A stretch of 64,000 nt of DNA, taken from Gordionus sp. m RMFG-2023. Taxonomy: Eukaryota; Nematomorpha; Gordioida; Chordodea; Parachordodidae. Made by a program: the position numbers and the translations under genes. The stretch covers positions 17,139,666 to 17,203,665 of the forward strand of contig NC_088778.1 of NCBI RefSeq assembly GCF_954871325.1. The letters run 5' to 3'. This document shows, in pieces, positions 48,110 to 60,900 of the stretch (position 1 is its first letter; every line of letters starts with the position of its first letter). The notes under the pieces are model-generated. The model worked only from the letters and a program-made list of their open reading frames with translations. It did not search any database and had not been told where the DNA came from.

Positions 48110-51060
48110 TCATTCATAGTATAGACAGGGAAGGGAAAATAGTATTTTTAATGGGTAATCATTAAGCATTTGCCGTTTCGGCCTATCTAACATTGTGCCA
48201 AAACTAAATAGCCTCTCAACTGGAACTGATGAGTATTGCAGTATTATATATATAAAAATTCCTTAATGGAAGGATAATAATTAACCCTTTCTAGGGTATT
48301 TCGATGCTCTCTAAGATAATTAATAATCTTCAGCGTTATTTGTATTTTTGAACTCAGCAACATTTGTTTCACTAAAAGAAAAATAATCATCATTTTCTAT
48401 ATTAGATGCTTAATCTATTGGAGTTATAATTTGAGCTCAATTATATAGTATAGGTACTACATTATCAGGGGCATCACTAAAAAAATTTATAGGACGACGC
48501 ATTTGGACAAAAGCTCATCATGTTGAGAAATATTGAGCACTATTTTCGTTAGTTTATATTATATTTATTTTTTTAAAGTTTTCACATCACGATTATTTAC
48601 ATATGGACTTTATTCAATTTTAATAGTTTTTAACAGAGTTGTTAAAAGATACTTTTAAAATGGATCATCGTCTAAAAATTAATCTAGATACAGATACAGC
48701 TTCTAAAAAGTTATCTTGATACAGATACCATTTTAGAAATGTATCTAGATACAGATATAAAATTTATTAAACTCTTATTTTTATATAATGTTTGAATAAA
48801 CTTAATTTAGGATTCTATTGTGAAAATTCATGAAATAAGCTAAAAAAAATTATTGCTAGATATCACTTCATATTTATCAAAATATAACTAAAATAATGAT
48901 TTTTAGATATTAATATAATAAATGATTAATAAATAATTTTTATATATCATTATAAAATACTATAATATATGATTAAATGACTATAAATAATTATTAGATT
49001 TAGTAATAAAATATTTTCAAAATTTTAGTCATTAAGACATCCTCGTTTATCTGTAAAGACATTTTTTATATTAAAACGTTTTTCAACCGGGGGGCTGGAA
49101 GGGATTGTGGTGTTATATTTAATAGAATTTAAATCATTAACAATCATATCTCCTGCTGTGGTATACTGAAAAAAATCGGATATTAAATTATTAGTTTTTT
49201 TTCATGGTTAATTGTTTGCAATCAGTTGAAGACTTTAATTTATCAACTAATCTTTGTATTAATTGTTTTTTTTAATTAAAATTTCATCCATTTGTAACCA
49301 TGTCCAATCAAGTTAAAAAAAGGATGAAGCATAGTTGCCAAAATATTTTCATCTTCAAAAATTGTCCCAATTAACCTAGAATTATTAAATATTGATTAAT
49401 TTATTATTAATTTATCTATCTTCAATCCCTTTAAGTGGGGCATCCAAAAGTGGTAAACATTTCAGGTTCATTTGTTTAAAATTTTTCAATTTAATAATCA
49501 GCTGGGAATTATTTGCACAGTAATAAGCTGTGAACATATATTTATCTCCCTGCAGGATATCAAGGGAACTTGCTATTGGCTTCTTTTATTTATAACTTAC
49601 TAAACAAAATTTATAAAATCACATATATTAGATAAAAATCTAGATAGTTCTATTCCATCGCAAATCTTGTCCAATTTTTCAGATTTAGTCTTAACAATTT
49701 CTGACATTAATTGTAAAGCATTATAAGTGGAGTTCCCTCTAGTTATATTCATATAAAATATTGGCCAATATTGTTTTTTTAGAATTTTAGCTGAATTTTG
49801 AGATTTATTTTGTCTATTCCATATGGCTAGCTAATGTTGTGATATATATCTAATGAATAAAATATTAAATATTATAATTAAAATTATAGTTTTACCCTCT
49901 GATATTGTTTACACTGCAAAGCTCTATTGGCATCTACAGTGGCAATAAGATTCAATGTGTGACTATCACAACATTGATGATTGGGTAAAATATATGATTC
50001 TGATATTTCAAAATCCTGAGCAGTAGTATAAAGACCTGATATTGATATTGGTGCAACTGCTTCTTCATCTTTCAGATCATCAAAGGATTCACTAATATTT
50101 TCAATTGGCTTGAAAACTCTATCATAAATAAGTAATATTATGTTTATATTTATAATAAAATAAACCTAAAAAACTTAATGAAATTTTTGGCGTTATCTGT
50201 AATGGTCTTTAAGATTTTATTTTGTATGCAATAATTCTTTGCTATATCTTGTAAATTTTCTGCTATTTTAATATGACTACCAGTCATTCTTTTACAAGCC
50301 AACGCTAAATTTTTTTCTTTCCAAACTTGTTGGATCTATAGTGTGCAGTGACTCCTATGTATGAACTGAAAATAAATGTTTCTTGAAACTGCTCAAATTG
50401 TTTGTAATTAAATTATTATACAAATTTTAGGCATTCCAAAATTCTGCTGTTGTGCATATGTTCTATTAGACTTTTTATGATTTCTTTCTTTTCATTATCC
50501 CATCTTTGGGAAATTCTAGCAACAACTGCCTGTCGGCAAATTATATTTTTTTGTGGAGCTAATGTTTTCATTTCAATAAATGACGGATTTCAACAATTGA
50601 AAATGGCTGAATACTATCCATAATAAAATCAGTTATTAAATCATCTAAAGTGGTTAGGTCTCTTGGAAAAGAATCAATAGACGATTAGTCCAATATTTTC
50701 TTTAATAGATTTCTTCTCCTTCTCCTTCCCCTTTTTTATTTTGATTAAGAGTGTTTGATGTTTTCTCTAAAAATTTAAAATTACAATTGTAAACATTTAT
50801 TTAGCTTCTATATCCTTAAATGTTTTACAATGTTGCAAGTTGAGGTAATGCTAACTAAAATTTGCGTATTTTTTGGTAGACATGGCAAACATTTTACTAT
50901 CAGAGATTTGTTTTCTTTATTTTGAGATATTATTTTAAAATATGGTCTATAAAATGGCCATGGAAGAATGTCGTCATTTTCGTTATCAATATTAATCTTA
51001 AAAATTAATATAATATAATAAAATACCAATTTTATTGCAATTAAAAATGGCAAATTCCTT
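48110..51060 (-). pseudogene. hAT-F transposase remnant
   Basis: Minus strand, N to C: BED-like region (LPWPFYRPYFKI, IVKCLPCLPKN, STCNIVKHL; 51000-50815), SFIEMKTLAPQKNIICRQAV (50595-50535), core segment SESYILPNHQCCDSHTLNLI then ATVDANRALQC (50010-49915), SRLIGTIFEDENILATMLHP (49385-49325), and C-terminal SSVPVERLFSFGTMLDRPKR (48238-48179) up to FSLPCL. Many stops and frameshifts; no single intact frame. The transposon's ends were not found. A hAT-like end CAGAGTTGTTAAAAG at 48634 lies inside and probably marks another insertion. The C-terminal end lies next to the duplication of MULE copy 2. Confidence 0.8.
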
Positions 51061-51524
51061 GAGATGGATTGTAATATCAGAATCTGCTTGTTATTGATAA
51101 CTCGGACATAATATTTATTTAATATTTATATATTTTTTTTATATATAAGTTTTAATATTTTATATATATGTCGTATTGGGATATGGAATCATGTGGGATT
51201 CGGGATCCCAACGTGGGGATTCAAGATCTTGAATCTCCACGTTTTATTCGGAATCCTTTTTTTTTAAATATTCCTAATCCCCATGAAAAAAAAACGAATC
51301 CTCATGAAAAAAAATAAAATAATATAATTACTTTTTCTTCTCTTTTTTTTGCGGCTGGCACCATAAAATTAAAAGGCCAAATAAGGGATAAAAAGAGAAT
51401 TTAAAAAAAAAGTAAATAGTATAAAATTAAGGCATATAATGAATGAAAAGGGATGAGGTTAAGACATTTTTGTTTTAAAAAATATTAAAATATATATTTA
51501 TTCAAAATCCGAATTAAAAAAAAA

Positions 51525-51668
51525 TTATTTATTGCAACAATTATTCAATGCAATATGACATTTTGTTGAACATTTAAGGTTGTTCTTGAAACACTCGCAA
51601 CTTTTATTCATGCGACCCATTTTGCGATTGCATAACGATGTTTTCCCATAGTTTGTGACATTCCGGGA
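51525..51668 (-). pseudogene. CXC-type cysteine-rich tail, copy 1
   Basis: Minus strand, ending at the stop at 51527-51525: NYGKTSLCNRKMGRMNK then SCECFKNNLKCSTKCH and CCNK. The spacing CxC-x6-C-x3-C ... CC is that of CXC (tesmin/TSO1-like) modules, which are also found at the C-terminus of KRBA2-like transposon proteins. A second, diverged copy is at about 53369-53500. Confidence 0.5.
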
Positions 51669-52043
51669 AGCTCCTAAATATATTTAGCACTTTAAAGGAA
51701 AAATTAATATATTTTATGTACATGAATTAATTTGAAGTTTGAGTATATAATAAAAGGTTTCCTAAATTAAAATGAATTATAGATAAAATTGAATAAAATT
51801 ACTTTAGTCATTCTCATATAGTTGAAAAATTTAGGCTCATTTTTTAATAGTTTAGTAAAGAGGACATAAAATTCGCCCTCTTTTGTTTTATTAAAAGATA
51901 GTATTTTCTCCTTTTCAAGATCATTCTGTAAAAAAATAATAATTTGAGGATGGATACTATTTTGAATTAATAAAGCTTTGCACTGCACTATAATGAAAAT
52001 CGCTGCGAAATCGCAATCGCTTTTCACTATGAATTCAGGGTAA

Positions 52044-52481
52044 GGTAAACTGCAAATGTTTAGGTAAAAATAGGAAAATTTTTTGTTATATTCTCTCTTA
52101 ATTGTATCGAGGTTCATTTTCTTATTCTATAAATAACTTATAAAAAATTATATTCTTAGATATATTCAATAATAAATGAATAGATATTAATAGTTGTATT
52201 TCCTTTTATCTCATAATAAAGAGTTTAAATCCTTTAGTATAATTAAATTAAAAATAATTATAATAACATTTTAAATTAAATAATATAAAATCCGCTAATT
52301 AGCGTATTATTATTTAATTTTATTTTTTATTTATTATATCTAATAATATAATTTTTATAAGTTTACTCCAATTAATAGAATATATATGAAAAATTTTTAC
52401 CTAATCATTTGCATTTTATCTTGGCATTTGCATTTTACCTTGGCATTTGCAGTTTACCTTAGCATTTGCAGTTTAGTCAAA
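52044..52481. repeat. Inverted repeat with a 19-bp minisatellite at its right arm
   Basis: GGTAAACTGCAAATGTTTAG (from 52044) is matched in reverse near 52394-52420 (CTAATCATTTGCATTTTATC). From 52406 a 19-base unit (CATTTGCAKTTTACCTTRG) runs four times to 52481. Probably the termini of a small element. Confidence 0.6.
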
Positions 52482-52822
52482 CCCTTTAATATGTATTAGT
52501 ATTACTTTTATGCTTTAAATCATTAAATACTCGAAAAAATGGTTTTAATATATAATGGAAAAAATAAATATTATTTTTAAATTAATAATTTAGACAAATT
52601 AGAGGAAGATAATTGTTTAGATAAAAAAAATTTTCAATGGTAAAATGGTTAAATTATTAAGAAATGGATCTTTCATGGTATTAAGAAGTCTTGGCAGTGT
52701 ATGAGTTAGTAAGAATTTATCATCTCTTATATTATGCCATGTGCAATTATTAAATTAGCATTTGTATTTTTTTGTGTTAATATTTTTGGGCATATTTTGA
52801 AATTGGAAAAATAATTTTATGA

Positions 52823-52990
52823 CAAGAAATCAACCTAATTTGCTAAACATCGACCAAAATTTATTAAAATGTAATAAGACTCCCCATTTATTATTAAATT
52901 TAATATGTATACGGAGTCACGAAGTCGAGTCCTATATCATAAACCAGAAATCACCTCATGGGTATAGTAAAAGAATTAAATAAAAAAAAT
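52823..52990 (-). repeat. tRNA-derived SINE, family 1, 5'-truncated copy
   Basis: The reverse complement matches the body of the 12099-12340 SINE (GATATAGGACTCGAC, GTCTTATTACATTTTAATA, TTAGCAAATTAGGTTG). The tRNA-like head is missing. Confidence 0.75.
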
Positions 52991-53594
52991 TTTAAAAGTA
53001 CCCCCGAAGCAGTTGCTTCGGATCCCCACCGTTGTAGGGGCCACTGGTCCCCGAGTAGGGTTCACTTGTTCCCAAAAAAAATTCCAGAAAAAATAACATT
53101 TTGAAAAAAGTATTTGATATTTTTTGAAATTTAAAACTACTATAAAATTAATAGAGCTGAACAGAATGAGATATTTTTTTAATAAAAATGATAAAGTACT
53201 TTTAATTTTAATGAGGTTTGCTTTTTAGGGCTCGACAAGACCTAGATCTCCCCTAATGAATGAAAAGGGATAAGGTTACGAAGACACTTTTATTTTTATA
53301 AATTTATATAAAATCATATATATTTTTACATGAATATATATTTATAAAAAAATCGAATTAAAAAAAAATTATTTATTGCAACAATTGTGCAATGCAATAT
53401 GGCATTTTGTTGAACATTTAAGAATTTCTTGAAACTTCGCATCTTTTATTCATGCAACCCATTTTGCAATTGCATAGCGGTGTTTTCCATAGTTGGTGAC
53501 ATATCGTGAAGCTCCTAAATATTTTTAGCATTTGAAATAAAAAGTTAATATATTTTATGTACATGAAATAATTTTAGGAGTATCTGTGGTTAAT

Positions 53595-53726
53595 AGCTTA
53601 AATTACCTATAATTGATATATTTTTGTTGGGAACTTTAAATATTGCCTTTAGTCTATATAAAACTATAAAATTAAATGATTTTGAAGTTCCCAACAAAGA
53701 TATATTAATCATAGGTAATTTAAGCT
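53595..53726. repeat. Long hairpin, 42-bp arms
   Basis: The left arm 53595-53636 and right arm 53685-53726 are complementary over 42 bases with three differences, two of which would be G-U pairs in RNA on one strand; the loop is 48 bases. The outer ends are AGCTTAAATTACCTA and TAGGTAATTTAAGCT. A MITE or a hairpin RNA source. Confidence 0.75.
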
Positions 53727-54364
53727 ATTTTTATAGTAAATTAAATTGCAAAGGTTCAATTCAGTTCGACATATCTGATTAAGCTTTTTTTATAAATTGA
53801 CAATCTATATATATAATAAATATTTTTGTGAAAATTAAAAAAATATGCCTATTTCTTAAAATTGATATTGCTAATTTCATGACATTGTGATCGTGAATAT
53901 AGTATATTATTTATGATTGTGTCATGACTCTTGATGTAGTGTAATACTGTACAATATAATTGTCAGATGTCTTAAATTTTATATTGCATAAATATAAACT
54001 AGTATAGTACATATGTCGTATTGACCATGAAGATTTGGAATCTCCATTTTACATCATTACTGTTTTAAATTTTAAAATTTGGTTTGACCGGAAATATAAT
54101 TAAGAAAGTATAGAGTAATTACACTGGGAATTTCAAACAATTTTGCTGTGAACTTTAGAACTACTTTTAATTTATGTTGATTTTATATGAATTTTTCATA
54201 TAAATTTAAAAAAAAGGTTTATAGCGAAAACTGTATTCATGGGTTAGCACCTCTACAAATGCTGGAATACATTTCTCGTTATCGAATTTTAAAATTTAGC
54301 AATCGCTCTAGGTAAAGGATTTGGAATAAAAAGATTTCGAATCCCAATGGATTCCAATATGACA

Positions 54365-54937
54365 AATTTATATTTGTATAAATAAAATTAAAATAAATAT
54401 AGACAAGAGATGGCACTATTTTAGAACTTTTGCTTGAACGGTTTCTTTTAAGGATTCGCTTTTAATAATTTTCACGAAGTTAGAATAATGAATTTGGTTT
54501 GAATGTGAAAAAAAAAATAATAAAAAATAAATAATCTCTTTCTTTTTTAAAAGGATAAGGGAGTCGGGTAAAATTTTTGATTGATGCTTGGAGCAGTTAC
54601 AATTTTACCAATAATTTTCCTCGATTATAAAATACATGCTAAAATATAAATCATATTTATAAATATTAATAATTAATATATAGAAGTGTGATTTTTTAAG
54701 GTCAATGCATGAATAACAATTTTATTATATTATTTTTATCAATATTTATGCAGGGAAGATGTCAAGATAGTTAATCATTATATTAATTATAATAAGAAAT
54801 CAATCATATTCACATCTATAAAATTTAAGTTGAATGAAACTTTCACATTATATTTTATATATTTTTTTTTAAATTACAGTTAAGATATTATACTTGAATT
54901 GAAATTTAGTTATATTAATTTGGTCTATTTGATCAAA
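54365..54937. other. Sequence upstream of the astacin gene
   Basis: AT-rich DNA before the proposed first exon; should hold its promoter. No defensible element seen. Confidence 0.35.
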
Positions 54938-57900
54938 ATGTTTTTTATTTTAAATTTTATATCTCTGTTTCTAATCGTGTATTCACAGAATTCATATGAG
55001 GTAACTTTTCAAAATTTTACCTCAGCTTTATTTAGGAAGTAAAAATTAGATTTTTTTCGAAAAGGACAATATATTTTAAAATGGAATCTATTTATAAAAT
55101 AAAAAGTTTGAGGGTGTTTTCATCAATATTTTAAGAAATCAGATTTTTATGGGACAGTGCTTATGGAGGCTTATGGCGGTTGTCTAAACCTCTCTTTTAC
55201 TTATTCTATAAAAAAAAATCCTTTATGCAAATAAATTTCTTATAATATATATAGTCGGTTTCACTGCAAACCCCATTATAAATTTTCAAAATGCCCTTTG
55301 TGCATTTTGTTAGTCTATATGTATCAAATCTTAAAGCTGATATTCAGTAGAAATGCTATATTTAATCATTATTTAAAACTTCCATTCTATACTTTTTTTA
55401 GAATTTGGCAAAAATATGTATTATTCCAAAATCTTTATTATTTTTGTTTAATTAATATTTTATTCATATTGTAAAGGGTTATTTTATTATTTAAATAGCT
55501 CATGATCTCAGTCTTATTAACTTTAAAATCACCATTAATATTAAAATACGTGTTTTTTCATCTTTCTTACCAAATTTTAAAAAATGTTAGCTAGACGTTT
55601 TTGTAGTGAGAGAGGTGATATTCTACTATATTTCAAAGTTTTGATTTTATAAGATTATGTATTTATATTCTCTAAGAGCCAGCATATTAATTCTTTGTAT
55701 GCATTCCAATTAAATCATTGCTGGATAATAGATCCATGTTTTGTCAATCAATCCATATTCAAGCGAGTATCGATCGGCCCGGCCCAGATTATTTTGAAAA
55801 AATTTCAAATTTCTTTTTGAAAAAAATTTTGATAAAAATGTTTAGCCAAACTAGAAAATGTAAAAAAAGTACTAGTTTCACAAAGTTTATAATTAGATAA
55901 TTGTGCATCTTTCTAACAATTAACTAACATAGAATCCTCATGAAAAACTTTCGATTAAAATATTTAAAAAATTATTTTTTAAAAACAAATTAAAATTATT
56001 TTTGTAAAATTTTTATTCTGAATCATCAACAAATTTGCAGTTTAATGACGTATATATCGAAATATAATATTTAGCTTAAGAAAAAAATTAAAAAGTTTAA
56101 AAAACTTTTAAAACGAAATATATCGATTATACATCATTGCCAATTTAATGAGGATTCTAAATATGTAAATATAAATTTATTTATTAATTAAAGATGCTCA
56201 ATTATATAATTACAATCTTTGCTCAGAAACTGGAAGTTTTCATCAACAATATTATTATTTTTACATTTTTTTTTATTCTAGATTTTGGCTGTAAAACGTT
56301 CAATATCCATTCTAGATTATAATGATATATTGATATTTAAAAGGTGTACATAATATTTTGAGAATATAATATATTGCACAATATATAATATGTTTTATAA
56401 AATAATTGCTCGACTAAATTAATTACGAATTTAGTACATGAATTTCGTATTAACGTTATTAATCTAAGTATCCAAGTTGCATAACTAAAATTAGTAACTT
56501 ATTTTCGTGTAAATTTCGAAATCATATCTTATTCGTATAATATTTTAAATGATCATATATGAGTTATGTGAATTTCGTTTTAAATACCTGGACGTATGAA
56601 TAAATTAGTTAGAATAAATTAGTTCACTAAATTCGTAACTAATTTAGTGGGGCCACGGTCTTAAAAAATAATAACAACTCGATTCGATGTATGTCAAGGC
56701 CAACGAATTAATAAAAAGGAAAAATGTTATGTATAAAATACTTTTAGGATTGAAGGTGAATATAATTTATGCAGCCAATTTATTATATATACTACCTGCA
56801 TTAAATAATTATTATTTAAAAATTTGTTTATAAAAAGATAATTTAGTCCCAGCTCTGCTAAAAAACACAATTTGGAGCCCGGCCTTCTGCAATTTATTAA
56901 ATTTTAAAAGTTTAAATGTGTGAAAGTTGTCGAATTTTATTAATTTTTTTAAAAATGTTACATGACTACATTTTTGAATTTGCTTAAACACTGGGCATGT
57001 CTAAGAGGATAACTCTACCCAAAGGGCAGGGTTCTGTAAGTCGAAGAGAATTGATAAACAATTAGTTTCCCCTCATTAAAAATGATGATATTAATAAATT
57101 CGTTATTTATTCATTTTACAATTAAAATTGATGATATTCAATAAAATCATTATTTATTATTTTAAAAAAATATTGAAAATGAATAAGAGTCTGTAAAAAT
57201 TAATCTACTAATATATAAGATGTAAGCAATCCCCAAACAGAGACTCATCCTTCCTCAGTAAGATTTGTATTGCCATAAAATTAATATCTTTTATAAATTT
57301 ATCCTATGAATTAAAAATGAAATAGTTTTAATTTTATTAACTTTCAAGATATTGCTTTAACTTCTATTTCCAATATAGTAAACTTATTTTAAAGATTCAA
57401 ATAATATTTTTCAGAGGGTATGGCTATACCCTACAATTATGCCTCTCGAGTTTTATTGGAATTCATTCTGCTCTATGATAGATATTTTTCAAAGTTCAAT
57501 TAATAATTTTTATAAACCTGTTTTTTAAATGGTTTCTTGTGTTTGTATAATATATTTTAAAATATATTTGACATTTGACAATCAATTTTAAGATCTCTTG
57601 TTTTGTTTTTATGGGATAGATATTTTATTTTCATATATTCCTTCTGTAACGTTTAAATTTCAATTAACTATTGTTTATAAAATTAAAAGAACTTAGTTGT
57701 AACTTGAAATATTCCAGACGTTATCATAAAATTTCCTATATTTACGCATGATTCTAAAATGGTAACTTTTATTTTAGATAATAAAAAGTTTCATGCACCC
57801 CACCCCCCAACCCCGCGATTTTTCTTCTATCTGCTTCCTGTAAATAAATGAATTAATATATATTATCGCAGGTGAATTTTTCAAATTCTACAGAATTAGT

Positions 57901-60900
57901 CAAGTATAAAAGCAAACCGAAAATAAGAATCATCCGCGCCATTTTTAGAGGCTTAAATGATTTCCGAAAATGGCAACAACAACCTATAGTTTATTCTTAT
58001 GATCCAGCCAAATTTACTAGTATTCACATTAAAAATTTTTTACTACCCATTTATAACCAATATTAAGATTGAGGTATTATAAAATTTTAAATTAATTCCG
58101 ATATTATAATATGGACGAGATTGACTTTAAAGATAAATAATTAATAAATATTTGCCAAAATATTAAACTGAGGTTGTTATTTTTAATACGCTAGTATAAT
58201 ATCTTTTGTCTAACTACCAAAATTTTTTTTATAAATAGTTATTTCGCATTAATGGGTTTACCAAGGTGTCTGTCCTCCGATCTTAGATTCAGGGCCGTAA
58301 CAAGAAATTTTGGCTTGGAGAGGCAGGGAGGGGCGCACATTTTTAAAAATTGCATATACTTTGATTTATATTCTTTCTTGTTCTACCTTAATTAAAACTT
58401 CATCATTTTAATGGGACACGTAAATAAGCTGCTTAGAATATGAATTAGGTTATTATAGTTGCATTTTATTATAAAATATTAAATAATTTGTAATAAATGA
58501 CTGAATTAGAAAATTATAATGTATTACGTATATTTAAATTCACATAAAACGCTAAAAAAACAAATTTAAAAATTCCCTGTTTTGGGAGAGCCAAAAAAAT
58601 TTGGGAGCTAATCCCTAAATACTTCCCTCACGTAGTTACGGTCCTGTCCAGATCACATAATCTTATTTGCGGATAAGCAAATTGTTTTATTTTAATTAAT
58701 TTATTATCAATTAAAAAAAAATTTTCTGAAAATATTAAAGTTACTTAGGCGTTACGATGCCTTGCGCTGAAGGTTATGATATTAAATTTAAGATTATGAG
58801 CACAATCCATTTAAAAGATTCAACGATTATAAATTAAATATAATTTCAAAATTTACAATTAAGATGCTGAACAGATCCGGAAAATTGAAAAGGCCTTAGA
58901 GTTTTGGAGTCAAAATACGTGCCTGAGATTCAAGAAAGAAACAGATCCAATGAATATAGACTATATATATTTTGATACTGGAACTACAACGTATAATTTA
59001 CCAAAAAATATAAAAAAATCAAAGATTTTTTAGATTTTTGTAATAAATAGATTAGGCAAAGTTCTCTAGAAGTTTTACTTTTTAGATATTGTCTTTTAGA
59101 TTTTTGATTTCTAATTTAGGAATGTCCCAATTTTTCTAATTCTTATCAACATTACTTTTAGAAATTTATCATAAAAGCTAAAAAATATAATGTTCATTAA
59201 TAATTATTTATACACATTTTTATGTTTAAAACATAACGCCAGGATTGTTTCCATCCAGAATAAGGTTTTTATTTTGAAAAGATATAAAAGTTCTATATAA
59301 AGTTGTAAGTTTTTGATTTTATAACGACACCAGGCGAAATTTCCGAGAAAATTAAATTGGTTTCAACTGTTGTGTAACAACTTTTATCTCCCCCCCTTCC
59401 TCCCAAAAAATTGTTAATTTCGTACTTTTTAACGATTTTGCCGATTATATGTAAACAGATTATTGTCACTTTATAATAAGTTAGTCAACATTTTAAAAAT
59501 TATCTATAATATTTATATGAATCTATCACCTTTTAGAACATGTACCACACCTCTAGGAAGGCAAGGTGGACGCCAAACATTACTCTTAAACGGACCTTGT
59601 TTCAATGTAATAATTTTATTTAATATAAAACAAAATGGTTGCCTCTTTATATTTAAAATTTAAAGACACTACGCAAAATATTCTATTAATATATTTGTTT
59701 TATCGATGATCACTTGAAAGGGCCATTTATTAAAAATAATATGTGCCGGTGTAAGATTGTGAAATCAATACCCATAGTAGCTTCAATACCGTATTGATAT
59801 TATCATTGTACATTCAATACAGTAGTGATATTTTGGCATTGTAGAATTAATATCGTATTGATTTTTAAGTGATGTTTTCATCGCTTCAAATATATTGGCG
59901 TCCATTAAAATTGTAAAATATTTATTCATTATATATTTTTTCATCGTTTCAAATATATTGGCGGCCATTAAAATTTAAAAATATTTATCTAATATATATA
60001 ATCGGCGTAATCAAGAAATGAACGTTTTCGTATAACCTTTGGTATTAACTTATCTTAATTTTGATTTTTATTTTTGGTATTAACTTTTCTATCATCTTAA
60101 TGTTATCGAAGGAGACTATACATATACCTCTAATGTTAAATTATTTTTTTTAAAAAAAAGAAAACATTCTTTAAATTTTTTTTAATACATCTACGAGATT
60201 CGAACCACTGACTTAACGTTCATTAGACAAATGTTCTTTCTAGTCACACCCTTCTATATTTAATTTTGTCCAATTCTTCTTATATATGGAACTATATTAT
60301 GATAAAGTAATTTAAATATATCAATATTTATCTTTTTTTATTGGAAGCTCCAGGCTTGGGAAAACAATTTCAAAATTATTATCGGTTGGCCAGGTTTGAG
60401 AAATTTTTTTTAAAATTATAATGGGTGGGGCTGGGCTTGGAAAATATTTTCATAATACTTTTTATTGGAAGCTGAAAAAAATTTCAAAATTATTATCGGT
60501 TGGCCAGGTTTAGAAAAATTTTAAGGATAAGGAGTATATGGTGGAGTTAATGGATTTTATGATGTCGTTGATACTCAGACTGGAAAATAAAAATCCAAGA
60601 GGATCACCATGAATGCCTCAATAGATGGAATTTTATAAATATCAAATTGCAGAGTAGAAAACTGATGATAACAAGAATGAAAAAAATTAGTGTAACCCGA
60701 AGGGTACAAGAGGAATTCAGGAAGGAATTTCGAAAATGGTATAATAACCATTGGAATAGTTAATTATGTTTAAAGACGCGTTAGTAGATTGATTTTCTAA
60801 GTGTATTCTAATAAGATGTACAGCGGCTTCACAGCCATCAGAGATAAAAATGAATATATATATGTGGACCTAAAGACCTCCAATAAAAATTATTGAAAAA

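Larger units (their letters stand above)
51169..54364 (-). mobile_element. Probable DNA transposon with TGTCGTATTGG ends and a CXC cysteine-rich tail
   Basis: Left end TGTCGTATTGG (51169) and right end CCAATATGACA (to 54364) are inverted, both next to GGAATC/GATTCC blocks. A second left-type end, TGTCGTATTGACC, lies at 54014, so 54014-54364 may be a separate short copy. Inside, a block of about 300 bases occurs twice in direct orientation (51435-51730 and 53255-53575), each encoding a cysteine-rich tail on the minus strand. TGTNR ends and such tails fit Ginger/KRBA2-type integrase transposons, but I saw no integrase core and no clear target duplication. Confidence 0.45.

Noticed and set aside
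51767-52117. Minus-strand open frame of 116 codons as a gene
   Set aside because: No family resemblance, and it overlaps the inverted-repeat arm at 52044. Not enough to call.
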